DNA from: Prevotella sp.
GTDB taxonomy: Bacteria; Bacteroidota; Bacteroidia; Bacteroidales; Bacteroidaceae
Assembly: GCA_017632825.1 (NCBI GenBank)
Contig: JAGBQP010000132.1
Span: 1-7,061, forward strand
Length of the DNA: 7,061 bases
Reading direction: 5' to 3'
Part shown: one piece after another, positions 1-6,643 of the stretch
How positions within the stretch are numbered: the first letter of the stretch is position 1
How the letters are laid out: each line of letters begins with the position of its first letter
The notes under the pieces: model-generated
What the model saw: the letters and a program-made list of their open reading frames with translations, nothing else
Told to the model about the DNA's origin: nothing
The model's database searches: none
Program-made: the position numbers and the translations under genes

Positions 1-281
1 GGCAGGCGCTCTTTCATGAACTCCTTCTTGCGTTCCTTCAGTATCTGCTTCTTGGCACCAGGCGTTACGAAGTAGCCCAGTCCGCGCTTATTATATATAA
101 TGTTCGCGCGAGCCAGCTCGTCGTAAGCCTTCACGGCTGTGTTGGTATTCACCTCCAGCAGCACGGCGTACTCGCGGACCGACGGAATGCGGTCGTCGTC
201 CTTGTACTTGTCGGCAAGTATCTCATCGCAGAGGCGGTCGGCCATCTGGATGTAGATAGGTTTATCGTTTGTAAAAATCAT
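1..281 (-). CDS. GntR-family (YtrA-like) transcriptional regulator, C-terminus cut by window edge
   Basis: DNA-binding repressor-type regulator. Translating the minus strand from the ATG at 281-279 gives 93 codons, open to the window edge. The fragment covers a GntR winged helix-turn-helix. It opens with PIYIQMADRL (residues 8-17), then IPSVREYA (32-39) and NTNTAVKAYDEL (45-56), and ends the wing with KRGLGYFV (65-72). A charged helix rich in Lys and Glu follows (77-92), as in the short-tailed YtrA subfamily. The start is fixed by an ATGA overlap with the stop of the upstream permease gene. It is the third gene of the ABC operon, and this subfamily commonly controls its neighbouring ABC transporter. 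The inverted repeat at the operon promoter is its likely binding site (inference). The effector-binding or dimerisation end lies outside the window, so the subfamily call rests on the N-terminal half and the context. Confidence 0.88.
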   Translation of the reverse strand, partial: MIFTNDKPIYIQMADRLCDEILADKYKDDDRIPSVREYAVLLEVNTNTAVKAYDELARANIIYNKRGLGYFVTPGAKKQILKERKKEFMKERL

Positions 282-1081
282 ATATTTGCAAATTTATGGG
301 TTACAACCTGGTAGCGGCAGAACAGACGGTAGGCTAACCAAGTGAAGGCAGCTATCAAGCAGGTGTGGAAACACATCCAGAAGATATAGCTCATGGTCAG
401 CTCCGACTGTGGTGTAGGCGTGTCGCGGTAGCCTAATGAGTTGATTGTCCAGACGACAACGGCAGACAAAATGGCAAATACGACCGAAGTAGCAATGAAG
501 TGATACTTCTTAAAAAACACGCCGCCCAGCAGGAATAGAGCGTGGATGAAAACGAAGGACAGATAGTTATTCACTACAGCTAACAGCGGACTATACTCGT
601 TTACTTTGGGCAGGTGATCAACAAACTCTTTCGTCATACTGTAGACGGGATGGTCGGCTATTTGTAGCCAGACCATGTGTATGCAATCGGCTAAGCCAAT
701 TGGCAGCACGCCGCCTACCAGCATAAAGACCAGCATATAGATCCAGCGTGACAGGAATTTCTCCAGATTAGTGGCCGGCAGCATCAGCCAGGCTATGCGC
801 TGCTGTTTCTTCTGCTCACCGCGATAGATTGTGCTGGCCGTGACGAGGAAATAGATATACATAGCTATCATACTGAACGTAGAAACCCCATAGCAAATTT
901 GTTTGATGTGCTTGTCCCAGTCAACCACGTCGTAAGAACGATAGCCAATGTTATGTGCAAACCAGAAGAAGAGCAGATAGAGCAGCAACATACAGAGTGC
1001 GCCCCACATCATGGCCTTGCGGCCTTCGGCGAAATCGAGCTTCAGCACATGGCCGAAGCGTGTCATATTGAAGTTTTTCAT
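278..1081 (-). CDS. ABC-2-like transporter membrane protein
   Basis: Integral membrane protein of 267 residues, probably the membrane partner of the ATPase encoded just upstream. About six hydrophobic segments are visible, near residues 25-42, 63-83, 113-138, 169-189, 194-215 and 230-252, with a longer polar stretch at about 140-165. The segment LPATNLEKFLSRW (101-113), between the second and third helices, resembles a motif I associate with Bacteroidetes membrane proteins encoded beside GntR/ABC ATPase genes. Its start (ATG at 1081-1079) overlaps the ATPase stop as ATGA, and its own stop overlaps the GntR start the same way, so all three genes are probably translationally coupled. The substrate cannot be read from the sequence. 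Related GntR-linked ABC systems are often tied to envelope stress or antimicrobial compounds, but that is only an analogy here. Confidence 0.8.
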   Translation of the reverse strand: MKNFNMTRFGHVLKLDFAEGRKAMMWGALCMLLLYLLFFWFAHNIGYRSYDVVDWDKHIKQICYGVSTFSMIAMYIYFLVTASTIYRGEQKKQQRIAWLMLPATNLEKFLSRWIYMLVFMLVGGVLPIGLADCIHMVWLQIADHPVYSMTKEFVDHLPKVNEYSPLLAVVNNYLSFVFIHALFLLGGVFFKKYHFIATSVVFAILSAVVVWTINSLGYRDTPTPQSELTMSYIFWMCFHTCLIAAFTWLAYRLFCRYQVVTHKFANI

Positions 1082-1896
1082 TTTACCAATCCTTTCGTTA
1101 CAGCGTTAAACAATAATTCCAAGTTCAGTTGTGTCTCGGCCTGACCTTCCTGGCGCAAGGCCATCACAGCATTGCCCTGCAGTGTGGGCTCAGCGTAGAG
1201 CACACCCTCCATCTCGCTGGGCTGGCGGTACTCAAACACGTATTTGTCCATCATCTCCTGCACCGAGGCGTTGAGCAGCATCTCGCGCTGGTTCAGCATG
1301 AGAATGTGGTCGAGCAGCGCCTCCACATCGTGCACCTGGTGGGTGGAGATGATGATAATCTGATCATCGCTCATATTCTGTGCCACCGTTTTGCGGAACT
1401 GCGACTTCGAGGGAATGTCGAGACCGTTGGTCGGCTCGTCCATCAGCAGCAACTTCGTGTTCGTGGCGAGAGCGAACGACATAAACACCTTTTTCTTCTG
1501 TCCCATCGACAGACCGCCAAGGTCTAGATCGGCTGTCAGTTCAAAGTCGCGCAGGCAGGCGTCCAACCGCTCCTGGCTGAAGTGGGGATAGAACGGGGCA
1601 TTCAGCTCCACATAGCGTTTCAGTGTCATCGACGGCAAGTCGAACTCCTCGGGCACAAGGAAAATCTCCTCCAGCACCCCAGCCTCTCTTTTGTATGTTT
1701 CAATGCCATCGTAACACACCGAACCGGACTTTGGACGCAGCAGACCAGCAATCAGATAGAGCAGCGTTGACTTACCCGTACCGTTCTTACCTAATAAACC
1801 GTAAATTTTGTTCTCCTCCAGCCTCAGGCTGAAATCATCGAATACCCGTTCTTTCCGACCCGGGTAACAAAAGCTGATGTTGTTTACTTCAATCAT
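1078..1896 (-). CDS. ABC transporter ATP-binding protein
   Basis: Cytoplasmic ATPase of 272 residues that should power the membrane protein encoded next. The motifs are in order: Walker A GKNGTGKST (36-44), signature LSMGQ (129-133), Walker B LLLMDEP (149-155) followed by the D-loop (GLD, 158-160), and the H-loop STH with His186. Where most ABC ATPases carry the Q-loop glutamine, this protein reads VPEE (81-84), so a glutamate seems to stand in that place. The last 70 residues or so are a variable C-terminal extension beyond the nucleotide-binding domain. The ATG at 1896-1894 starts right at the domain (MIEVNNISF) and lies about 34 bp from the predicted transcription start. It is the first gene of the operon and probably repressed by the downstream GntR protein. 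Confidence 0.93.
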   Translation of the reverse strand: MIEVNNISFCYPGRKERVFDDFSLRLEENKIYGLLGKNGTGKSTLLYLIAGLLRPKSGSVCYDGIETYKREAGVLEEIFLVPEEFDLPSMTLKRYVELNAPFYPHFSQERLDACLRDFELTADLDLGGLSMGQKKKVFMSFALATNTKLLLMDEPTNGLDIPSKSQFRKTVAQNMSDDQIIIISTHQVHDVEALLDHILMLNQREMLLNASVQEMMDKYVFEYRQPSEMEGVLYAEPTLQGNAVMALRQEGQAETQLNLELLFNAVTKGLVK

Positions 1897-1913
1897 ATTG
1901 GTTAGTGTTTTGG

Positions 1914-1949
1914 TGTACTACTTTTCTATTACACTGCAAAGGTAGTACA
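1914..1949. promoter_or_regulatory. Inverted-repeat operator, probable GntR binding site
   Basis: Two perfect 8-bp arms, TGTACTAC (1914-1921) and GTAGTACA (1942-1949), are separated by 20 bp. One arm overlaps the -7 element of the ABC operon promoter and the other lies just past the predicted transcription start, so a dimer bound to both would cover the start site. GntR proteins bind inverted repeats as dimers, and sites with a similar TAC-rich core are reported for YtrA-type regulators. The assignment to the GntR gene in the same operon is inferred from position. Confidence 0.65.
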
Positions 1950-1969
1950 TTTTATGCTTACGCTCCAAA
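1937..1969 (-). promoter_or_regulatory. Bacteroidetes-type promoter of the ABC/GntR operon
   Basis: On the minus strand there is TTTG at 1969-1966, a 21-bp spacer, and TACCTTTG at 1944-1937. This matches the Bacteroidetes sigma factor consensus of TTTG at -33 and TAnnTTTG at -7. Transcription would start near 1930, giving a leader of roughly 34 nt before the ATPase ATG. The upstream arm of an inverted repeat overlaps the -7 element, which suits repression by steric blocking. Confidence 0.8.
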
Positions 1970-2088
1970 TTTTTAGGCAGAAAAATGTCATTCGATAGGC
2001 TTTTTTAACATTCACACCTTAATATAATGGAGTATTAAATGCAAAAGTTGAGATTAATAAATATTAGCAAAAAAACAAGCAGCGAACC
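1970..2088. other. AT-rich divergent intergenic segment, no gene seen
   Basis: This is the centre of the 258-bp gap between the ABC operon and the divergent sensor kinase gene. The two promoters lie on its flanks. The segment itself is AT-rich, with runs of A and T (for example around 1971-1985 and 2000-2006). I see no ORF with coding character, no strong hairpin and no clear repeat. It could hold activator sites for either promoter, but nothing in it identifies one. Confidence 0.6.
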
Positions 2089-2120
2089 CTTGGTCGCACA
2101 GATTATTATGCGTACCTTTG
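2089..2120 (+). promoter_or_regulatory. Bacteroidetes-type promoter of the sensor kinase gene
   Basis: TACCTTTG at 2113-2120 is a full match to the -7 consensus. CTTG at 2089-2092, with a 20-bp spacer, is a three-of-four match to the -33 TTTG. Transcription would start near 2127, leaving a short AT-rich leader of about 28 nt without a Shine-Dalgarno sequence, which is usual in this phylum. Confidence 0.75.
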
Positions 2121-2154
2121 CACTAAGAAATACTTTAGAAACTATAGACTTTCA

Positions 2155-3945
2155 ATGAGACTACTATTTATTATCACCCTTGTAAGCGGACTACTTATAG
2201 GACGTGCTACCGCGTACGCCCAAAACAACGATAAAAAAGTAGAGCAACGGCTACTGGACGATATCAGGAAATATTTTACCGAACCTGAGGAAGACTCGTT
2301 CTATGTGGCAGCGGCCAATTTCAGACAGTACTATCTGGAGCGGGGCGATTTGCGCTACTACTACAAGGGCCTTGAAGACGAGATACTGTACGACATAAAC
2401 TTCAACCACTTTTACCGCGCCATGAAAAAGGCCAAGGCCATGCAAAAAGACATGGTAGAGCGCAAATGTACCAAAGAGTATTTCCGCGCAACCTACCTCA
2501 TTGGTATGATTTACTCTATGAAGGGTAATCTGGAGCTGGCCAAGCGCTATTTCGAAAAGGCCATTGAAGAGGTTGACCACGCTGAACAGACGAGCCTCAT
2601 AAGCATTTACATCGACCTGGCCAACATCGAGATGGACGAAGAGCCCGAGAACGCCCTGAAGCATTTGGATACAGCCATTGCCATCATCAAAAAAGCAAAT
2701 CTGAAATACGAATATAGCGACGCCATCGGCTTTAAGACTATTATAGCCTTCGTTATGCACGACTGGAACCTGCTCGACGAGTGCTATGCGGAATACCTGC
2801 GGTTAGAAAAGGAGTATTCCGAGGAGTTCAGCCGTACCTATTATAATTACGTCATGATTTGCAAACTTACACGCGACGGCCGATACAAAGAGGCAATGGC
2901 ATATACAAACAAGCTGACCAACGCTACCGACCGTTACAAGTTTCAACTGGACATAAGTAAGGTAAAAGGCGACAGCGCCAAGATTGTGCTGGCACTGGAG
3001 CGCTACCAGCAGGCAAAGGACTCGATAAACAACGTCATCATGAGCGAAGAGCTGATAGAGACAGCACAGGACCTGGACGTAGCAAAGGAACAGCACAAAA
3101 ACGAGGTGGCCAAACTGAAAGAGCAGACTTATATTCTCATCATCTGCCTGGCCGGCGTTACCATCATCATACTGGGTTGCTTCGTCAGAAGCCGCCGTCT
3201 CAGTCTTCGTAAGATGAAGCAGAAGAACAAGGAACTTGAGATTGCACGCGACAAGGCCCAGGAGTCAGAACGCATGAAGATGAACTTCCTGAACAACATG
3301 AACCACGAGATACGCACACCGCTTAACATTATCAGCGGCTTTGCGCAGATTGTCAGCTCACCCGAATTCGTGACCTCACCCGAGGAACGTAAGGAAATAT
3401 CCAGGCGTATTCAGAAGAGTTCAAACAACATCACACGTATCATTGAGGAACTTCTTGACATCTCGAGCAAAGAGTCTGTAAGATATATGGCGAAGGACGA
3501 CCATCTTCCTTGTAATGCCTTGATTCGCGATATCATCAACGATTTCAAGATACCCATCAGCTGCACGTCAGAGATTCTGTTCAAAACCGACCTGCGCGAT
3601 TCTTTCATGATACAGACAAACCGCAAGGAAGTTCAGAAAATCATGAACTGTCTGCTTAACAATGCCTGTAAGTTTACCGAACATGGAAGCATTGTCATCA
3701 AGAACTCATTCAACAAAACAACCAAACAGGCCGAAATCAGCATCACCGACAATGGCATCGGTATTCCTGCAGAAGACAAAGAAAAGATTTTCAATCATTT
3801 CTACAAGATTGACAACTATAAAGAAGGCATCGGACTGGGATTACCACTTGCACGTCGCTCAGCCCGCCAGTTAGGCGGCGACGTCACACTCGACACCAAT
3901 TATCAGCATGGTGCCCGCTTCATCGTCTCACTGCCAGTGGACTAA
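2155..3945 (+). CDS. TPR-containing membrane sensor histidine kinase
   Basis: Two-component sensor kinase of 596 residues, non-hybrid. It begins with a signal peptide (residues 1-22, cleavage likely near AYA/Q). Next comes a helical periplasmic sensor region with TPR-like repeats. The clearest repeat is at about 109-142 (YLIGMIYSMKGNLELAKRYF), with weaker ones near 146-180, 188-220 and 226-256. One transmembrane helix (about 325-343) follows a coiled-coil-like stretch. The cytoplasmic part has a HisKA H-box MNHEIRTPLN with phospho-acceptor His384, N-box LLNNACKFT (Asn503), G1 box DNGIG (532-536), F-box FNHFY (546-550) and G2 box GIGLGL (558-563). All residues needed for autophosphorylation seem present. 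No receiver domain is fused and no response regulator lies in the window, so its partner is unknown. It has its own promoter. Its stop overlaps the convergent ABC exporter stop by 4 bp. The ATG at 2155 is chosen because it directly starts the signal peptide. Confidence 0.93.
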   Translation: MRLLFIITLVSGLLIGRATAYAQNNDKKVEQRLLDDIRKYFTEPEEDSFYVAAANFRQYYLERGDLRYYYKGLEDEILYDINFNHFYRAMKKAKAMQKDMVERKCTKEYFRATYLIGMIYSMKGNLELAKRYFEKAIEEVDHAEQTSLISIYIDLANIEMDEEPENALKHLDTAIAIIKKANLKYEYSDAIGFKTIIAFVMHDWNLLDECYAEYLRLEKEYSEEFSRTYYNYVMICKLTRDGRYKEAMAYTNKLTNATDRYKFQLDISKVKGDSAKIVLALERYQQAKDSINNVIMSEELIETAQDLDVAKEQHKNEVAKLKEQTYILIICLAGVTIIILGCFVRSRRLSLRKMKQKNKELEIARDKAQESERMKMNFLNNMNHEIRTPLNIISGFAQIVSSPEFVTSPEERKEISRRIQKSSNNITRIIEELLDISSKESVRYMAKDDHLPCNALIRDIINDFKIPISCTSEILFKTDLRDSFMIQTNRKEVQKIMNCLLNNACKFTEHGSIVIKNSFNKTTKQAEISITDNGIGIPAEDKEKIFNHFYKIDNYKEGIGLGLPLARRSARQLGGDVTLDTNYQHGARFIVSLPVD

Positions 3946-5606
3946 TTAATATGTAGCGTCTGGTCACAATAGTCAACGACGGCTTTCCTGTGAGTAATAA
4001 AGAGGATGGTCTTGTGGTGATTATTCAGCACCTGTTCCAGCAAGCGCCGTTCGGTCTCTACGTCAAGGGCTGATGTAGCCTCATCAAAAAGCATAATCGG
4101 ACGATTGCGCAGCAGGGCACGGGCTATCGCTATTCGCTGTGCCTGCCCTTCGGAGAGGCCGCCACCGTACTCCGAGCAAACGGTATCGAGTTGTTGCGGC
4201 AAGTCGGCCACAAAGTCAGCACAAGCCATCCGTAGCGCTGTCCACAATTCCTCATCCTTCGCCTTCGGGTTCGCCATCAGCAGATTGTCGCGTATGGTTC
4301 CACTCAGCAGCGTATTCCCCTGGGGGACATATACCAGATTACAGCGATGCAACGGAGATATCTCATCAGCACGTTCGTCATTATAGATTTCCACCCGCCC
4401 ATCGCTTGGCCTTATCAGTGCCAATATCAGTCTTAGCAAAGTCGTTTTTCCTGCCCCCGTTTCGCCCATAATGGCAGTACACGTTCCCGGTCTGAAGTCA
4501 AACGACAGGTTCTGTATCACTGGAGAATTATCGCCCTCGTAGCAATACGACACATCCTTGATGCGTATGCCACAAGAACCCGTGAACGAGTCGCTTTCTC
4601 CTTGTTTCTCGACAGGACATTCCTCAAGTTCCAACAGTCGCTCGGCAGCCGTGAAGACACTTACAAATGCAGGTGCCAGACGAATCATGTCACGGGCAGG
4701 ACCCTGTATGCGGTAAACCAGTTGCAGGAATGCTGTCATCTGTCCGAAGGTAATCGTGTGCGCACTCATCCTGACAGCACCCCACAGAAAAGCGATGAGA
4801 TAACCTAATGAGAAACCGCCATTGACGAACAAGTTGGAGACAATCGAGAACTTCGTACGCTGGCGAACATGATGACGCAGCTCTGCCTGCTGACCTTCCA
4901 GCTGGCCCACCATCTGCTCTCCCGCCTCCATCGTTTTCAGCAGTGTCACATGCTGAACAGCCTCCGTCAACAGGTTCTGGATACGACTGTCACTGGTTCG
5001 CACACGACGCGACAGTTTACGCATCTGGGCCACGTAAATCCTACTGACAGAGATAAAGACTGGCAGGATGCCAACGGTCGTAATTGCCAGCCAGGTATCC
5101 ATCTGCATCAGATAGAAGAAAGCACCCACAAACATCATCACCACCGACAGTGTCTTGGGCAAGGTCTCAGTGATAAAACCTACTACCGTCTTAACATCCT
5201 CCTCCATACGGTTGATGACATCACCCGTGTGATAGGCATTCTTGCCTCGCCACTCAGAGCGCAGCAGCCTGTCCAGAATCTGCTGTTGCATCACATTTTG
5301 TGCCTTGACGCCCAGGATATTCTTAATCCACACACGCAGAATGTTCAGTCCGAACTCACAGAGAATCAAGCCTCCCATCATGGCCACTCCCCAGTAGATA
5401 GAGCCCTGCCGTGCACCTGCGGCCACATCGATGGTGCGTTGCATGACAAGCACCATCAGCAGACTGACGAAGACGCCAACCACGCCAATGGCCGCGTTCA
5501 TCAGTGTCTGTAGGCGATTGCCTTTCAGCACGCGCCACAACCACCTCAGCAACTGACGCACGGTATAGCGACTCTCCGGGTTATGCAGTTTCTGTAAGAA
5601 ATTCAC
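3942..5606 (-). CDS. ABC exporter half-transporter (fused membrane and ATPase domains)
   Basis: Inner-membrane exporter subunit of 554 residues, expected to work as a dimer. An N-terminal membrane domain of the type I exporter fold (about 35-325; clear hydrophobic stretches near 37-57, 72-92, 150-168, 172-192 and 262-280) precedes the nucleotide-binding domain. The ATPase motifs are complete: Walker A GETGAGKTT (381-389), Q-loop Gln429 (VYVPQG), signature LSEGQ (484-488), Walker B IMLFDEA (504-510) and H-loop His539. The start is GTG at 5606-5604, since the frame is closed by TAG three codons upstream and the next ATG (residue 36) would remove the N-terminal amphipathic segment. It lies 34 bp after nadK with no terminator between, so it is probably co-transcribed. 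The substrate (lipid, drug or peptide) cannot be told from the sequence. There is no peptidase domain at the N-terminus. Confidence 0.92.
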   Translation of the reverse strand: MNFLQKLHNPESRYTVRQLLRWLWRVLKGNRLQTLMNAAIGVVGVFVSLLMVLVMQRTIDVAAGARQGSIYWGVAMMGGLILCEFGLNILRVWIKNILGVKAQNVMQQQILDRLLRSEWRGKNAYHTGDVINRMEEDVKTVVGFITETLPKTLSVVMMFVGAFFYLMQMDTWLAITTVGILPVFISVSRIYVAQMRKLSRRVRTSDSRIQNLLTEAVQHVTLLKTMEAGEQMVGQLEGQQAELRHHVRQRTKFSIVSNLFVNGGFSLGYLIAFLWGAVRMSAHTITFGQMTAFLQLVYRIQGPARDMIRLAPAFVSVFTAAERLLELEECPVEKQGESDSFTGSCGIRIKDVSYCYEGDNSPVIQNLSFDFRPGTCTAIMGETGAGKTTLLRLILALIRPSDGRVEIYNDERADEISPLHRCNLVYVPQGNTLLSGTIRDNLLMANPKAKDEELWTALRMACADFVADLPQQLDTVCSEYGGGLSEGQAQRIAIARALLRNRPIMLFDEATSALDVETERRLLEQVLNNHHKTILFITHRKAVVDYCDQTLHIN

Positions 5607-5640
5607 AATCTGCTAAAAATCTATGATATCAGTCTTAAAA

Positions 5641-6525
5641 CTACCTTACATCGGCCCCCCACATCATCTTCTCGCGCAGGGTGTTGAAGTACCGATGATC
5701 GGAACGCTTAACTACCTTAATATAATAAGGTGCACGCCTCAGCGAAACCTTTGTGCCCTCCTTGCACTTCTCTGACCGTCCGTCAACAGCCACCAGGAAC
5801 GAGTGGCTACGACTCTCCACGTCCAGTTCTATCACAGAAGAGTCGGGTATCACGATTGGCCGTACATTCAGCGAGTGAGGGGCAACAGCCGTCATGGAGA
5901 ACACCTTTGTTCCCGGCACGATGATAGGTCCGCCATTAGACAGCGAGTAAGCCGTCGAACCCGTCGGTGTTGACACCACCAGGCCGTCGGCCTGATAGGT
6001 TGTCAGCAACTGCCCGTTGATGTGTGCTCGGATACTGATCATCGATGCCGTATCTCGCTTTAATATCGCCACATCGTTCAGCGCATAGCTGCACTCGCCC
6101 GCCGGTTGTCCGTCAACCGTCACCTCTATGACAGCACGGCTCTCTATGGCATAGTCATCGCGATGAAGCGACTCCATCGTCAGTTCGATATCATCAGGAC
6201 TGATATCGGCCAGGAATCCCAGACGTCCCATGTTAATGCCGAGGATGGGTATATCTTTCTTTCCCACCCTGCAAGCCGTTTTCAGGAAGGTTCCGTCACC
6301 GCCCATGGATATGGCAAAGTCAGCGACAAAATCATCGTCAGAAAAAACCTTTGTGGCGCTAACATCCAGACGCTGATTGTCCTTTAAGAAGTAATAGTAC
6401 TCCATATCGACATACAACTCACCCCCATAACGGGCTATCGTTGCCAGCACCTTCTGTATGCTGGCCGACTTCTTTGCCTGGTATATATTACCGAAAAGAG
6501 CGAATCTTAGCTTGCGTTGCGTCAT
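5641..6525 (-). CDS. nadK: NAD kinase
   Basis: Cytoplasmic enzyme that phosphorylates NAD to NADP using ATP or polyphosphate, the only route to NADP in most bacteria. The 294-residue length is normal for the family. Diagnostic motifs are the GGDGT loop (75-79), NMGRLGFL (98-105), the ALND segment (148-151), and the glycine-rich block with DGLVVSTPTGSTAYS (180-194) followed by NGGPI (197-201). The ATG at 6525-6523 starts two residues before the RKLRFALFGN strand, which fits the Rossmann-like N-terminal domain. It is the first gene of a probable two-gene unit with the ABC exporter, and is divergent from the DJ-1 family gene. All catalytic motifs are intact. Confidence 0.96.
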   Translation of the reverse strand: MTQRKLRFALFGNIYQAKKSASIQKVLATIARYGGELYVDMEYYYFLKDNQRLDVSATKVFSDDDFVADFAISMGGDGTFLKTACRVGKKDIPILGINMGRLGFLADISPDDIELTMESLHRDDYAIESRAVIEVTVDGQPAGECSYALNDVAILKRDTASMISIRAHINGQLLTTYQADGLVVSTPTGSTAYSLSNGGPIIVPGTKVFSMTAVAPHSLNVRPIVIPDSSVIELDVESRSHSFLVAVDGRSEKCKEGTKVSLRRAPYYIKVVKRSDHRYFNTLREKMMWGADVR

Positions 6526-6543
6526 TTTTCCCGTTGATTATTC

Positions 6544-6572
6544 TTTGTTTCAAAAAAGATTTGCTATCTTTG
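6544..6572 (+). promoter_or_regulatory. Candidate promoter of the DJ-1 family gene
   Basis: TATCTTTG (6565-6572) is a full match to the -7 consensus, and TTTG at 6544-6547 matches the -33 element. The spacer is 17 bp, shorter than the usual 19-21. Transcription would start near 6579, with a leader of about 65 nt. The element lies inside the predicted nadK leader on the other strand. Confidence 0.6.
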
Positions 6573-6586
6573 CCGAATAAAATCGG

Positions 6587-6601
6587 GCGAAGAACCTTCG
6601 C
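6587..6601. repeat. Perfect short inverted repeat (hairpin) in the divergent leader region
   Basis: GCGAAG, a 3-nt spacer (AAC), then CTTCGC form a 6-bp GC-rich stem. There is no T-run directly after it on either strand, so it does not look like an intrinsic terminator. If both promoters are right, it would sit at or near the 5' end of both divergent mRNAs. It could be an RNA stability stem or a DNA site; nothing in the sequence decides between them. Confidence 0.5.
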
Positions 6602-6606
6602 GACTG

Positions 6607-6637
6607 CAAATTTAAGTATTTTTCCTGAAACAACGAA
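6607..6637 (-). promoter_or_regulatory. nadK: Candidate nadK promoter
   Basis: On the minus strand, TAAATTTG (6614-6607) matches the TAnnTTTG -7 element. A TTCG (6637-6634), 19 bp upstream, is a three-of-four match to the -33 TTTG. Transcription would start near 6600, giving a leader of about 75 nt. The -33 match is imperfect, so the call is moderate. Confidence 0.5.
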
Positions 6638-6643
6638 GAGATT

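Noticed and set aside
281..296. TAnnTTTG-like sequences on both strands and a perfect palindrome ATTTGCAAAT at the permease/GntR junction
   Set aside because: No -33 element at proper spacing on either strand, and the minus-strand version would give an almost leaderless GntR mRNA. It falls within coding sequence, so chance is the simpler explanation.
1129..1527. 132-residue open frame on the plus strand opposite the ABC ATPase
   Set aside because: It is a mirror of the ATPase coding sequence, rich in His and Leu, with no motif.
2251..2760. 169-residue open frame on the minus strand inside the sensor kinase gene
   Set aside because: It lies wholly antisense to a gene with clear domains, has no recognisable motif or promoter, and its composition (many Val, Leu, His) is what the reverse of such a coding region gives.
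4869..5513. 214-residue open frame on the plus strand opposite the ABC exporter
   Set aside because: It is antisense to the well-supported membrane domain. The product is rich in His and Gln with no fold-like pattern, and no promoter or start context supports it.
6583..6630. Hairpin at 6587-6601 followed by a T-rich stretch (6619-6623) as an intrinsic terminator
   Set aside because: The T-run is about 18 nt away from the stem, and the position upstream of two divergent genes leaves nothing to terminate.
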